A stretch of DNA of 64,000 bases from Pseudonocardia abyssalis (GCF_019263705.2 NZ_JADQDK010000001.1:5642001-5706000); one strand, 5' to 3'; counted from the stretch's first letter, positions 1-8,288 are shown. The notes: generated from the letters alone by a model not told the origin. Program-made: numbers and translations.

Positions 1-109
1 GCTGGGAGATCCCGTGCGCCTGCGCGGCCCGTCCCAGGCTGCCCAGCCGGGCCACGCTGAGCAGCAGGTCCAGGGCCCCGATGTCGGGCACCCGAGGTGG
101 CAGCGGCAT
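1..109 (-). CDS. LysR-family regulator, N-terminal fragment (runs off window start)
   Basis: Reading leftward from the ATG at 107-109, the first 36 codons give MPLPPRVPDIGALDLLLSVA and then RLGSLGRAAQAHGISQ, which is the start of a LysR winged-helix DNA-binding domain (hydrophobic first helix, then the G-S-x-x-x-A-A scaffold of the recognition helix). It closely resembles the N terminus of the complete LysR protein at 2721-3623. The rest lies outside the window, so effector and target cannot be judged. The neighbouring plus-strand sequence holds only an antiporter remnant. Confidence 0.6.
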   Translation of the reverse strand, partial: MPLPPRVPDIGALDLLLSVARLGSLGRAAQAHGISQ

Positions 110-260
110 CCGCGGAGCCTATCGGCGGTCGGGGCATGGTGTCCGGCCGGTTGCCGCGGGCGAGCAACAGCCGGGCCGCAGCGGGCGTCGGCGGACTGTC
201 GGGCAGACACCGCGCAGCCCGCCGCACCCTGAACGTGGCCGGGGCCGACTCTCGCTGCGG

Positions 261-735
261 CCGTCGTCCGCCGTCCTGGTCGCCGGTGGGATCGGTCTGT
301 CGTTCCTTCTGGGTCCGGACGAGGTCGGGTTCGCTCCCGGCGTCGTGGTGCTGAATCTTCCTTTCGCACTGCTCTGCTGGGAGGCTCGCACGACCTCCCT
401 GCGGGAGATCCGGTCGCTGTTGCCGGTCGGTACTGCTCGCCGCGGAGGTGGTGCACGGCTCGGGGTGATCGCGGTGGTGGTCTACGGCCTGGCGCACAGC
501 AGGCTGAGCCCGCGGGGGATCCGGGCACGGACCCGGTTGCCGTCGCGCGCCTCCTGGCAGCTGACCACGTTCCTGCTCAACGGTGCGCTGTTCGTGCTGG
601 TGGGTCTGCAGGTGCGACCCGCGTTCGGCGCGACCGAACCGCGCGAGCTCGTCCGGGCGGTCGCGCTGATCGGCGCCGTGGCGGTGACGGTGGCCGTGGA
701 CCGGCTGGTCTGGTTCGCGGTCGCCGTGGATCGCG
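261..735 (+). pseudogene. Na+/H+ antiporter (CPA1-type) remnant, internally deleted
   Basis: One frame retains two recognisable blocks of a monovalent cation/proton antiporter. An early membrane segment reads LLGPDEVGFAPGVVVLNLPF followed by a LREIRSLLPV stretch. A late block has GLAHSRLSPR and then WQLTTFLLNGALFVLVGLQ, the latter typical of the late transmembrane core of CPA1 exchangers. The roughly 250-300 residues that should lie between and after them are missing, and there is no credible start or stop. The family assignment is by recognition of these motifs only. The gene cannot encode a working exchanger. Confidence 0.5.
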
Positions 736-1107
736 GAGGTGGGGGCAGCGGGGCGCACCGACCACCTCACCCAGGACGAGGGCGACCGGCTACAGCGGCC
801 ACCCGTCCGACGAGACGGCACCGGCCGTCTCCGCCGACCTCGCCGGGCGCCGTGCATCTCGTACCGCGATCAGCCTGGCGACTACCCGATCGACCCCGAC
901 GCCGCGGACCGGAGGCGCAGGCCCGACGCGTCCTGGATCCCCGGCGTGCTCGGGTCGAGGCCGTGCCGGCCGGGTCCGGCGGCGGATGGAGCCACCACGC
1001 CACGCCGGCCGCCCGGCCTGCGCCGATCAGTGATCCTCGATACCGTCCCGGGCGTTGCTCCAGGCCCCGGCGACAGCCCGTGGCGTCGGATGCGGAGGCT
1101 GGTGGGT
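736..1107. other. Gene-free stretch
   Basis: After the antiporter remnant, about 370 bases show no protein I recognise in any frame. The open frames present are compositional artefacts of high GC. No RNA gene, repeat or clear promoter is visible. It looks like decayed coding sequence. Confidence 0.4.
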
Positions 1108-1353
1108 ATGGGTGAGCAGTGGAGCGGGGTGGGCTCCGCCCTGGTCCGTGATTTCGTCGACGACTTCCCGGTGATCCATCTGATCATCGGCGGGGTCGGG
1201 AACGCGACGTTCCTGGTGGGGAGCGCGTTCTTCCTGGTCCCGAGCCTGGAGACGGCCGCGTTGTGGCTGTTCGTGGTGGGGTCGTTCGGAATGCTCGTGG
1301 GCAGCCTCGGGGAGGCGTTCGTGCGGTACCGGCGCAGACGCCGTCCCGACTGA
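1108..1353 (+). CDS. YrhK-like small membrane protein
   Basis: An 81-residue protein with two hydrophobic segments: IIGGVGNATFLVGSAFFLVP, then ALWLFVVGSFGMLVGSLGEA, ending in a basic R-Y-R-R-R-R-R tail. The G-x-x-x-F-L-x-G-S-x-F pattern matches YrhK-domain proteins, whose function is unknown. The start at 1108 is chosen because GGAGG lies 9 bases upstream (1094-1098). An in-frame ATG at 1090 lacks such a site. It sits between two pseudogenes and is one of the few intact genes in this stretch. Probably an inner-membrane protein with both termini cytoplasmic. Confidence 0.5.
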   Translation: MGEQWSGVGSALVRDFVDDFPVIHLIIGGVGNATFLVGSAFFLVPSLETAALWLFVVGSFGMLVGSLGEAFVRYRRRRRPD

Positions 1354-1381
1354 GCTCATCGATCACGAGAGGGGTACGACA

Positions 1382-1698
1382 GTGCAGCCCCGAGATGTGT
1401 ACGACCGCAGCGCCGAGTTGGAGGTGCTCGACGTCGGGGAGGACGACGAGTGGTCCGCGGGCCGAGTCGAGGGCGCCCGACACATCCCGCTGGACAGCTG
1501 GGGGACCGCCTCGATGAGCTCGACACGGCCGCCCCGTCGTCACGGTGTGCCGCACCGGCGGGCGTGCGGCCAAGGCGACCGAGCACCTGACCGAAGCGGG
1601 TCTGTCGGCGCAGGTGATGGTCGACGGCATGCAGGGATGGGACCCGCGACGGGCTGCCGGTCCGGGGCGCCGACGGCACCCCCGGCCGCGTGGCCTGA
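1382..1698 (+). pseudogene. Rhodanese-domain sulfurtransferase, frameshifted
   Basis: The three forward frames together spell a short single-domain rhodanese. The first part (1382 to about 1498) gives ELEVLDVGEDDEWSAGRVEG and then ARHIPL. A second frame gives GDRLDELDTAAP. A third (from about 1533) gives VVTVCRTGGRAAKATEHL with the active-site loop C-R-T-G-G-R carrying the catalytic Cys. The end (DGLPVRGADGTPGRVA, stop at 1696-1698) needs another shift. Three single-base shifts in about 300 bp mean no intact enzyme is made, unless they are assembly errors. Family role: sulfur transfer from thiosulfate or persulfide donors. Confidence 0.65.
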
Positions 1699-1729
1699 GT
1701 TCACCATCACGACAACGAGAGGTTCGACG

Positions 1730-2677
1730 ATGCGCCGAACGACCTTGACCCTCGCCGCGGCCGCGGCGCTCGCGTTGGCCGGCTGCGGATCCGGTGGAGG
1801 CGGCACCGGGGACGCCCCGGCGGCGGCACCGGCGGCGGGCGGTGCGGAGGCGCCGCAGGTGCCCGGCCTGGTGGTGTACGAGAGCGCCTACGACGTCGCC
1901 GAGACCAGCGAGCGGGTGCAGTCCGGGCTGGCCGAGGCCGGGATGGTGACCGCGGTGGTCGACCACGCCGCGAACGCCGAGTCGGTCGGAGAGGAGCTGC
2001 GCCCGACCACGCTGGTGATCGGCGGCGCACCGATGGCGGGCACCCCGGTCATGAGCGAGGCTCAGACCGCCGGGGTCGACCTGCCGCAGAAGTACCTGAG
2101 CTGGGAGGCCGAGGACGGCACCGTCTACCTGGGCTACAACTCCGCGGAGTACATCGGTGCCCGCGCGGGCATCGCGGCCGGCTCGGAGGCTCTGGAGGGC
2201 TTGCGGATGGGTTCCGCGATGATCTCCGCGACGGCCGGCGGCAACGACGAGCCGGTGACGACCGGTGAGGGTGAGGTGTCCGGCGACGGTTACCTCGTCG
2301 AGCAGGTCAGCGACGTCGGCGTGGCCGAGGCGATCACCCGCTACGAGGAGGCGTTCGCCGCGAAGGACCTGATGCCGGTGGCGACGGTGGACCACGCGGC
2401 GGGTGCGGCGTCGATCGGGGAGCAGTTGCGCCCGACGTCGGTGACGTTCGTCGGTAACCCGCAGGTCGGCACCATGTTGTTGCAGGCGAACCAGACGATG
2501 GGCATCGACCTGCCGGTGCGCTATCTGGCCTGGGAGGACGAGGCGGGTGTGGTGCACGTCGGGCATCCCGACATCCGGGTACTGGCGCAGCGGCACGGGT
2601 TGAGCGGGGTGGACGGCGTGCTGGACATGGTCGAGACGGCTACGACGACCTTCACCGGCACCGCCGCGGGCGGCTGA
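1730..2677 (+). CDS. Lipoprotein with two tandem DUF302 domains
   Basis: A 315-residue predicted lipoprotein. The N terminus MRRTTLTLAAAAALALAGCG is a lipobox signal peptide (L-A-G-C, Cys19), then an Ala/Gly/Pro linker. Two DUF302 copies follow, at roughly residues 45-150 and 190-290. Each has the family pattern G-M/L-x-x-V-A-T/V-V-D-H-A, then E-x-L-R-P-T, G-x-P-x-x-G-T and the D-L-P-x-K/R-Y-L-x-W-E box with V-Y/H-V-G-H/Y. DUF302 has no settled function. The protein should be anchored outside the membrane. The start is the ATG directly before the signal peptide, and it converges with the LysR gene downstream. Confidence 0.75.
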   Translation: MRRTTLTLAAAAALALAGCGSGGGGTGDAPAAAPAAGGAEAPQVPGLVVYESAYDVAETSERVQSGLAEAGMVTAVVDHAANAESVGEELRPTTLVIGGAPMAGTPVMSEAQTAGVDLPQKYLSWEAEDGTVYLGYNSAEYIGARAGIAAGSEALEGLRMGSAMISATAGGNDEPVTTGEGEVSGDGYLVEQVSDVGVAEAITRYEEAFAAKDLMPVATVDHAAGAASIGEQLRPTSVTFVGNPQVGTMLLQANQTMGIDLPVRYLAWEDEAGVVHVGHPDIRVLAQRHGLSGVDGVLDMVETATTTFTGTAAGG

Positions 2678-2720
2678 CCGCGGACCGTACGTCTCGTGAC
2701 GGCCGGCGCTTGTCCGAGGG

Positions 2721-3623
2721 TCATCGGCGGCGGGTGGCGATGCGGAGCAGGTCGCGGGCGGGTCCGGTGGGGGTGGAGCCATCGGCCCAGACCGCGGACA
2801 GGTCCCGGGTGAGGACGAGGCCGTGCACCCGCACTCGGATGAGCCGGCCGGTGGCGAGGTCGTCATGGACGGCGAGGTCGGAGAGCACGGCGGGCCCGGC
2901 GCCGGCGAGCACCGCGCTGCGGATCGCGGAGGTGGACGACAGTTCCACGGCGGGATCTGCGGGGGACACCGCGCGTTCGTAGGCCCGTCGGGTGCCGGAG
3001 CCGGCCTCGCGGGCGACCAGCGGGGTGGCGGCGAGCGCGGCGACGTCGGGGGCCCGGCGGGTCCACGGATGGCCGGGCGGCACGACGACGACCAGCTCGT
3101 CTCGGGCGACGACCTGGTGGGCGAGCCCGGGCGGCAGGTCGGGTCCCTCGACGAAGCCGAGCTCGGTGGTGCCGTCGAGGATCTCGGCGATCACCTGGTC
3201 GCTGTTGTGCACGGCGAGGTGCACGGCGGTGCGGGGACGCGCGGCGGCGGTCTGCTCGGCGGCCAGCGCGACGAGCCAGCCGGGGAGCAGGTACTCGGCG
3301 ACGGTGAAGCTGGCCGCGATCGCGAGGTGCCCGTCGCGGCGTTCGCGCAGCGAGTCGATGCCGGCGTCGAGCTCGGCGGCGGCGTTCAGCACGGGTGTGG
3401 ACCAGCCGACGAGGAGCCGCCCGGCGTCGGTCAGGCGGCTGCCCCGGGGGGTGCGCTGCACCAGCGGGACGCCGATAAGCCGTTCGATCGTGCGGATGCG
3501 GGCCGAGACCGCCTGCTGGGTCAGGCCGAGCTCGCGTCCGGCCGCCCCGAAGCTGCCCGTGCCGGCCACGGTGACCAGCAGCTCCAGCGAGCTCAGGTCG
3601 GGGACGTGCGGGGACAGGGCCAC
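2721..3623 (-). CDS. LysR-family transcriptional regulator
   Basis: A 300-residue LysR protein of usual family length. The winged helix-turn-helix occupies residues 8-66 (LSSLELLVTVAGTGSFGAAG, then LTQQAVSARIRTIERLIGVP). The C-terminal two-lobed periplasmic-binding-like effector domain follows (NSDQVIAEILDGTTELGFVE; AREAGSGTRRAYERAV). It diverges from the TDT-family transporter at 3718 across a roughly 95-base gap holding the palindrome at 3646-3658, the classic arrangement for a LysR that controls its divergent neighbour and itself. TDT relatives include sulfite and dicarboxylate exporters, so a sulfur or organic-acid signal is possible but unproven. Confidence 0.9.
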   Translation of the reverse strand: MALSPHVPDLSSLELLVTVAGTGSFGAAGRELGLTQQAVSARIRTIERLIGVPLVQRTPRGSRLTDAGRLLVGWSTPVLNAAAELDAGIDSLRERRDGHLAIAASFTVAEYLLPGWLVALAAEQTAAARPRTAVHLAVHNSDQVIAEILDGTTELGFVEGPDLPPGLAHQVVARDELVVVVPPGHPWTRRAPDVAALAATPLVAREAGSGTRRAYERAVSPADPAVELSSTSAIRSAVLAGAGPAVLSDLAVHDDLATGRLIRVRVHGLVLTRDLSAVWADGSTPTGPARDLLRIATRRR

Positions 3624-3645
3624 GTCCGCAGGGTAGGCCGAGCCA

Positions 3646-3658
3646 CAAAGCCGCTTTG
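3646..3658. promoter_or_regulatory. Candidate LysR operator palindrome
   Basis: The LysR/transporter divergent gap contains the perfect inverted repeat CAAAG-CCG-CTTTG. It is the only strong dyad in the gap and the arms are AT-richer than the surroundings. Assignment to the adjacent LysR is by position only; LysR sites usually contain a T-N11-A core, which this dyad is compatible with only loosely. Confidence 0.35.
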
Positions 3659-3717
3659 GGGATACCCCGCGACGGGGTGGCTACCGGACGGCCGGACACC
3701 CGCCGATGATCGGGACC

Positions 3718-4884
3718 ATGACCACGACCACGACCGCCCCCGGACGTCCGGCAGCCACGCCGCACCTGCTGCACCGGATCGGCCTGTTCGCCGACCTGGA
3801 GCACCCGCGCCACGTCATCGCGCACCTCGGACCGAACTGGTACGCCTCGATCATGGGCACCGGCATCGTCGCCAACGCGGCGGTGACGCTCCCGCTGCAG
3901 TTCGCCGGTCTGCGCGCGGCGGCCACGGTCGTCTGGGGCGTCGCGGCGATCATGCTGGTGGCCTTGACGGTGGCGTGGGCGGCGCACTGGACCCGGCACC
4001 GGGACCACGCCCGCGGGCACGCGGCGAACCCGGTGATGGCGCAGTTCTACGGCGCCCCGCCGATGGCGCTGCTCACCGTCGGTGCGGGCACGCTGCTGCT
4101 GGGCCGCGACCTGCTGGGGGAGAGCCTGGCCGTGCACATCGACTGGGTGCTGTGGACCGTCGGCACCGTCGCCGGGCTGGCCAGCGCGGTGATCATCCCG
4201 TTTCTCATGATCACCCGCCACGAGCTGCGCTCGGACTCGGTCTTCGCCGGCTGGCTGATGCCGGTGGTGCCGCCGATGGTCTCGGCCGCCACCGGGGCGC
4301 TGCTGGTGCCCTACGCCGCGCCGGGACAGGCCCGGCTATCGCTGCTGCTGGCCTGCTACGCCATGTTCGGGCTGAGCCTGCTCGCGTCGGTGATGATCAC
4401 CACGCTGATCCTGTACCGGCTGGCGGTGCACGGGACCGGGCCCGCGGCGACGGTGCCGACGATGTGGATCGTGCTGGGCTGGCTCGGCCAGTCGATCACC
4501 GCGGTCAACCTGCTCGGCGGGGTGGCACACCTGGCCCTGCCCGCCCCGTTGTCCACCGCGCTGGAGGTGTTCGGCGTGGTCTACGGGGTGCCGGTGTTCG
4601 GGTTCACGCTGCTCTGGATCGCGCTGGCCGGCGCGGTCACCGTGCACACCGCCCGGGCGGGCCTGCCGTTCTCGCTGACCTGGTGGTCGTTCACCTTCCC
4701 CGTGGGCACCGTCGTCACCGGCACGAGCGCGCTGGCGCTGCACACCGGGGACTCCGTGCTGGCCGTGCTGGCGGTGGTGTTCTACGCCGGGCTGGTCGGC
4801 GCGTGGATCACGGTCGCGGCCCGAACCGCCCGGGGGAGTGCCCGGGGCCACCTGTTCCTGCCGCCCGCCCCGGCCCCCGCCTGA
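3718..4884 (+). CDS. TDT-family transporter (TehA/SLAC1/Ssu1-like)
   Basis: A 388-residue membrane protein with about ten hydrophobic segments. It opens with the family hallmark HLGPNWYASIMGTGIVANAA near residues 40-60, then an even series of transmembrane helices (for example MALLTVGAGTLLLG, LYRLAVHG, WWSFTFPVGTVVTGTSALAL). The TDT family (tellurite-resistance/dicarboxylate transporters) includes TehA, malate permeases, SLAC1-type anion channels and sulfite exporters. The substrate here is unknown. The start at 3718 gives MTTTTTAPG; an in-frame ATG at 3706 would add four residues. It diverges from, and is probably regulated by, the LysR at 2721-3623. Confidence 0.85.
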   Translation: MTTTTTAPGRPAATPHLLHRIGLFADLEHPRHVIAHLGPNWYASIMGTGIVANAAVTLPLQFAGLRAAATVVWGVAAIMLVALTVAWAAHWTRHRDHARGHAANPVMAQFYGAPPMALLTVGAGTLLLGRDLLGESLAVHIDWVLWTVGTVAGLASAVIIPFLMITRHELRSDSVFAGWLMPVVPPMVSAATGALLVPYAAPGQARLSLLLACYAMFGLSLLASVMITTLILYRLAVHGTGPAATVPTMWIVLGWLGQSITAVNLLGGVAHLALPAPLSTALEVFGVVYGVPVFGFTLLWIALAGAVTVHTARAGLPFSLTWWSFTFPVGTVVTGTSALALHTGDSVLAVLAVVFYAGLVGAWITVAARTARGSARGHLFLPPAPAPA

Positions 4885-4911
4885 TCGAGACCCCGGCCGG
4901 CGCAGGCCCGG

Positions 4912-5370
4912 TCAGCCGGTCACGTCGATCGTCTGCGTGCCGCCGCCCCAGCCGTTGGCCTGGTCGCGGCCCTCGACGACCACGCTGCTCACCCCCGCGG
5001 GCAGGGTGACGCCGGACAGGCTGCGGGTGAAGGGCTGCTCGGTGGCGTGGTCGTGGGTCAGCTCGGTGACGCCGTAGACGGTGCCGTCCTCGCCGCGGAC
5101 CCGGAACGCGTCGGCGTAGCGCTCGGGAGAGTCGTAGGGCGAGCTGACGGTCACCGCGAAGGAGAACGTGGGCGCGGAACCGGTGACCGCGACGTCGACG
5201 ATGTCGGGGAAGCGCTGCTCCGTCACCGCGCCGGAGTCGTCGGCAGGGGTATCGGCCGCCGGGGTGCCGGACGTTGACGGGGTCGGTGCGGTGGTCGCGG
5301 GGGCGGTCGAGCAGCCGGCGGCGAGGGCGGCGAGGAGGGCGAGGAGGGCGAGAACCGGGATGCGTCGCAT
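4912..5370 (-). CDS. Small secreted lipoprotein of unknown function
   Basis: A 152-residue protein. MRRIPVLALLALLAALAAGC is a lipoprotein signal (L-A-A-G-C, Cys20), followed by a Thr/Pro/Ala-rich linker of about 30 residues and a roughly 95-residue beta-rich domain. That domain has phrases such as VAVTGSAPTFSFAVTVSSPY and ends in TQTIDVTG. The domain reads like an immunoglobulin-type fold but I do not recognise a family. It lies about 50 bases downstream of the class F sortase on the same strand, so co-expression with the envelope genes that follow upstream is likely. Confidence 0.6.
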   Translation of the reverse strand: MRRIPVLALLALLAALAAGCSTAPATTAPTPSTSGTPAADTPADDSGAVTEQRFPDIVDVAVTGSAPTFSFAVTVSSPYDSPERYADAFRVRGEDGTVYGVTELTHDHATEQPFTRSLSGVTLPAGVSSVVVEGRDQANGWGGGTQTIDVTG

Positions 5371-5422
5371 GATCCGACCCTTTCATGATCGTCTGAGTGG
5401 GGTGTGCGGTCCGGCGTCACCG

Positions 5423-6103
5423 TCATCGTTCGGACACATCCGGGGCCGGGGCGGCCAGGACGACGAGGTTGTCGGCGTAGCTGCCGCGTTCGCGGTCGAA
5501 AGCGCCGGTGCAGGTGATCAGGGCCAGCCGGGGCGGGCCGTCCCGGGTGAACAGCTCGGCGGGCAGGTTCTGCTTGCCGAACTCCAGCACGTCGGTGACG
5601 ACGAACTCGCGCGCGGTGCCGTCGGCGGCGCGGACGGTGACCGGGTCGCCCACGTCGGTGTCGCGCAGGGCGGCGAACGCGCCGAGCCCGGCCCGGGCGG
5701 AGTCGACGTGTCCGGCGACGACCGCGGTGCCGGTGGGGTCCCCGGGGCGGGCGCCGCCGACCCACCAGCCCAGTCGCTGCGGGTCCTCGGGTACGGCGAG
5801 CTCGCCGTCGGGTGCCGCCGCGGACGGCTGGACGCCCGCCCGCACCTGCTGTTCGGGGAGTTCGAGCGCCGCGGGTACCACCCCGCCCGCGGCGGTGGCC
5901 GTGGCGGGGACGGGGGCTGCGGCCGGGAGGGTGGTGGCCGGGAGGGTGGTGGCTGCGGGGCCGGCGCAACCGGTGGTGAGGGCGGCGACCAGCAGCCCCG
6001 CGGCCAGGCGCCGGCCCCGGAGGACCGGGGCCGGCGCCGGACGCGCGATCACGGGGGGCTTCCGGTCACGGGACGCGCCGGACCACGGAGCACACCTGAT
6101 CAC
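5423..6103 (-). CDS. Class F sortase
   Basis: A 226-residue sortase. It has an N-terminal hydrophobic segment (RRLAAGLLVAALTTGCAG, possibly a lipobox) and a Thr/Pro/Ala linker. The catalytic beta-barrel from about residue 95 carries the class F signatures: VVAGHVDSA with catalytic His132, LITCTGAFD with catalytic Cys198, and R-E-R-G-S-Y-x-D-N with the catalytic Arg at 204-206. Sortases cleave a C-terminal sorting motif and attach the protein to cell-wall peptidoglycan. The upstream CHRD protein has a C-terminal anchor with an LPxTG-like VVNTG and is the obvious substrate. Start is the ATG at 6103; a GTG 17 codons later is possible. Confidence 0.85.
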   Translation of the reverse strand: MIRCAPWSGASRDRKPPVIARPAPAPVLRGRRLAAGLLVAALTTGCAGPAATTLPATTLPAAAPVPATATAAGGVVPAALELPEQQVRAGVQPSAAAPDGELAVPEDPQRLGWWVGGARPGDPTGTAVVAGHVDSARAGLGAFAALRDTDVGDPVTVRAADGTAREFVVTDVLEFGKQNLPAELFTRDGPPRLALITCTGAFDRERGSYADNLVVLAAPAPDVSER

Positions 6104-6118
6104 GCGGCGAACCGGGTG

Positions 6119-6724
6119 TCACGAGGTGCGACGGCGCCGCGCGACGAGCACGGAACCGGCCACCGCGGCCAGGCCGACGCCGCCGAGCAGTGCGAGCGCT
6201 CCGGCGTCGGGTCCGGCGGCCTGGCCACCGGTACCGGTGTTCACCACCGACGGGGCGGCCGCCCCGTCCAGCGAGAGCTGGCCGCGGGCCACCCCGGCGG
6301 GCGGGGCGTAGGACGCGGAGTGCACGTTGGCGTAGAAGCCGCTGGGGTCGGCGCGCATCGCGTCGGCCACCTCAGCGGGCACCATCGCGGTGGCCTCGGT
6401 ACCCGCGCTGATCGCCGCGATGTCGAGGGGCACCACGACGTCGCCGTTGGCGCCGGCCGCGCCCTGGTGGATGTGGCCCATGGTGAGCGGCTCATCGGCC
6501 CCGGTGACCGACAGCGTGTAGGTGAGGGTGTCGTCGGCGGCGAGGGTGAACGTGCCGGCCAGCGTGGCACCGTCCTGCCCGGTGCCCGAGGGCACCTCCT
6601 CCGCGCCGCTGCCCGACGTGGTCAGGGTGACCGGGTCGGTCTCCTGGGCGAGTGCGATGCCGCCGGACACGCCGGTCAGCAGGGCCGCGGCGGCGGCGGC
6701 GGTCAGGATCCTGGTCAACTTCAT
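6119..6724 (-). CDS. Secreted CHRD-domain protein with cell-wall sorting-like tail
   Basis: A 201-residue protein. Signal peptide residues 1-26 (cut after A-L-A), then a CHRD (chordin-repeat) domain at about 32-155 with the motif M-G-H-I-H-Q-G-A-A-G (83-91) and FYANVHSASYAPPAGVARGQ. The C terminus has V-V-N-T-G (160-164), a Gly/Ala spacer, one transmembrane segment and the tail R-R-R-R-T-S, the layout of a sortase signal although the canonical L-P is V-V. It sits 16 bases upstream of the class F sortase gene. CHRD domains are of uncertain bacterial function. It lies immediately downstream of an anti-sigma gene, suggesting control by that ECF sigma system. Confidence 0.8.
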   Translation of the reverse strand: MKLTRILTAAAAAALLTGVSGGIALAQETDPVTLTTSGSGAEEVPSGTGQDGATLAGTFTLAADDTLTYTLSVTGADEPLTMGHIHQGAAGANGDVVVPLDIAAISAGTEATAMVPAEVADAMRADPSGFYANVHSASYAPPAGVARGQLSLDGAAAPSVVNTGTGGQAAGPDAGALALLGGVGLAAVAGSVLVARRRRTS

Positions 6725-6745
6725 GTGCTCTCCTCGTGTTGGTGC

Positions 6746-7372
6746 TCAGGCGTCGACGGCGGCGAGATCCTCGCCGCCGGCCGTCGACAGCCCCACGCGG
6801 CGGATGCCGCCCGGGGCCAGTTCGGTGGCGGCGGGCACGGAGGCCCGCCCGTCGTCGGTCGGCCCGAACGAGCCGACCGGGGTGCGGGTGCCGGTGGCGT
6901 CCTCGACCCAGACCCGGAACGGGCCGCCGGCCGGGAGCCCGGTGGCCTCGATCTGCAGCCGGGTGCCCCACGGCACCGGTGTCTCGACCACGCTCAGCGC
7001 GACCGTCGTGGCCGGGACCGCCGGGGCCGCCCGGGTGACGAGCACCGCGGCGCCGCCGGCCAGAGCGAGGACGACGGCGGCGGCGGCCAGCGCCGCCGTG
7101 ACGGTGCGCCGCCTGCGCCGGGCGCGGACCGCGGCGACCACCCGGGCGCCCAGCGCCCCGGAGGGCTGCGGACCCGAGGTGTGGGCGCCGGGCGTCCGCA
7201 GCGCGGCCGGGTCGGCGCGCGCCATCGCGGCCGCGACGGCCGTCAGCTCCCGGAGCTCGGTGGCGCAGTCCGGGCAGCCGTCGAGGTGGGCGAGCAGCCC
7301 CGGTGACGGCGCGGCGGTGCCGCGCGCCACGTCGACCAGCTCGGGACGCCGGTCCCGGCACCGTGCGCTCAT
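6746..7372 (-). CDS. Anti-sigma factor with zinc-finger (ZAS/RskA-like)
   Basis: A 208-residue single-pass membrane anti-sigma factor. The N-terminal cytoplasmic part has the ZAS zinc signature H-L-D-G-C-P-D-C (H-x3-C-x2-C). A transmembrane helix near residue 100 (VTAALAAAAVVLALAGGAAV) is followed by an extracytoplasmic RskA-type sensor domain ending LSTAGGEDLAAVDA. The start at 7372 overlaps the stop of the ECF sigma gene as ATGA, giving translational coupling and 1:1 production; a second ATG at 7381 is in frame. It should hold its cognate sigma factor inactive until an envelope signal triggers its proteolysis. Confidence 0.85.
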   Translation of the reverse strand: MSARCRDRRPELVDVARGTAAPSPGLLAHLDGCPDCATELRELTAVAAAMARADPAALRTPGAHTSGPQPSGALGARVVAAVRARRRRRTVTAALAAAAVVLALAGGAAVLVTRAAPAVPATTVALSVVETPVPWGTRLQIEATGLPAGGPFRVWVEDATGTRTPVGSFGPTDDGRASVPAATELAPGGIRRVGLSTAGGEDLAAVDA

Positions 7373-7896
7373 CCGGTCCATCCCATCTCCTCCAGCGCGA
7401 GCCGCGCCGCGCGCAGGGCGTAGTAGACGCGGCTGCGCAATGTCGACTCCGGGATGCCCAGCTCCGCGGCGACGTCGGTGTAGTCGCGGCCGAGCAGGTG
7501 CACCTGCAGCAGCGCCTCCCGGTGCTCGGCGCTGAGCCGGCGGGCCGCCTCGTCGGCCAGCCAGCCGGCCAGCACGGCGTCGAACGGGTCGGCGGGCTCG
7601 GCCACGAACAGCGGGGTGAGGACCTCCCGGGCCTGCGGGGACGGCCGGCGGCCCCGCGCGGCGGCGGCGTCCACGCACACGTTGCGCGCGATCGCGAACA
7701 GCCACGTGCGCAGCGATCCGCGGGCCGGGTCGAAGTGCGCCGACGACCGCCAGGCCCGTACGAACGTCTCCTGCACCGCGTCCTCGGCGGCCGAGCGGTC
7801 CAGCAGCAGCCGGTGCGCCAGCCGGAACAGCTCGGCACCGTGCGCGGCGTAGGCCGCACCCACCGCCCGCTCGTCCCCCAGCGCTGTCCGCGACAC
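7369..7896 (-). CDS. ECF RNA polymerase sigma factor
   Basis: A 175-residue ECF sigma factor. Region 2 covers residues 15-85 (LLLDRSAAEDAVQETFVRAW, then LFAIARNVCVDAAAARGRRP). Region 4 is at 115-170 (LSAEHREALLQVHLLGRDYT, then DVAAELGIPESTLRSRVYYA). The GTG start at 7896 has a strong AGGAGGTGA ribosome site 4-5 bases upstream. It is co-transcribed with its anti-sigma factor and probably with the CHRD protein, sortase and lipoprotein genes downstream, so a cell-surface stress regulon is likely. No ECF promoter with proper spacing could be assigned upstream. Confidence 0.9.
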   Translation of the reverse strand: MSRTALGDERAVGAAYAAHGAELFRLAHRLLLDRSAAEDAVQETFVRAWRSSAHFDPARGSLRTWLFAIARNVCVDAAAARGRRPSPQAREVLTPLFVAEPADPFDAVLAGWLADEAARRLSAEHREALLQVHLLGRDYTDVAAELGIPESTLRSRVYYALRAARLALEEMGWTG

Positions 7897-8288
7897 CGCC
7901 TCACCTCCTACGCAGGGGACTACCGGGCGGCCGCCCCGCTGTTGACGAGCCGGTCACTGTTCACCCGATCAGAGCAACGAGCATGACGACACGTCCTCGC
8001 TGCGGGGCCCGTCCCGCCGAACGGGATGCGGCAGGCTCGACGACGGGTTGGCGGTCACGCTCGACCACCTTGTGAGGTGCCCGGGGATCCCGCCGGACTG
8101 GCCGAAGGTCACCGGCCCGGGGCGGACGTGGGCCGCGACGGGCGTCGAGCAACTGTCGAGCTGGACTGCGCCGGCCGACCCCCGGCCTCCACCCGCGCGG
8201 GGATGCTGCGCGGTATCGCCTGGCCCCGTCGCCGGCTCGGCCGGGGGCGGCGTTGCGTTCACCGGCTTCGGAATGGTCCACTGGTGGC
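7897..8288. other. Gene-free stretch upstream of the ECF sigma gene
   Basis: About 390 bases with several overlapping open frames, none resembling a known protein. It must contain the sigma-factor promoter on the minus strand (near 7920-7990), but a -35/-10 pair with correct ECF spacing was not found. Short GTGAAC-like and CGTCAAC-like elements are present on the minus strand about 11 bases apart, which is too close. Confidence 0.35.

Noticed and set aside
2823..5009. Very long plus-strand open frame (728 codons)
   Set aside because: It runs antisense to the LysR gene and out of frame across the TDT gene; the translation is Gly/Arg/Asp-rich without family motifs, an effect of high GC.
5168..7306. 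712-codon plus-strand open frame
   Set aside because: Antisense shadow of the lipoprotein, sortase, CHRD and anti-sigma genes; no recognisable domain.
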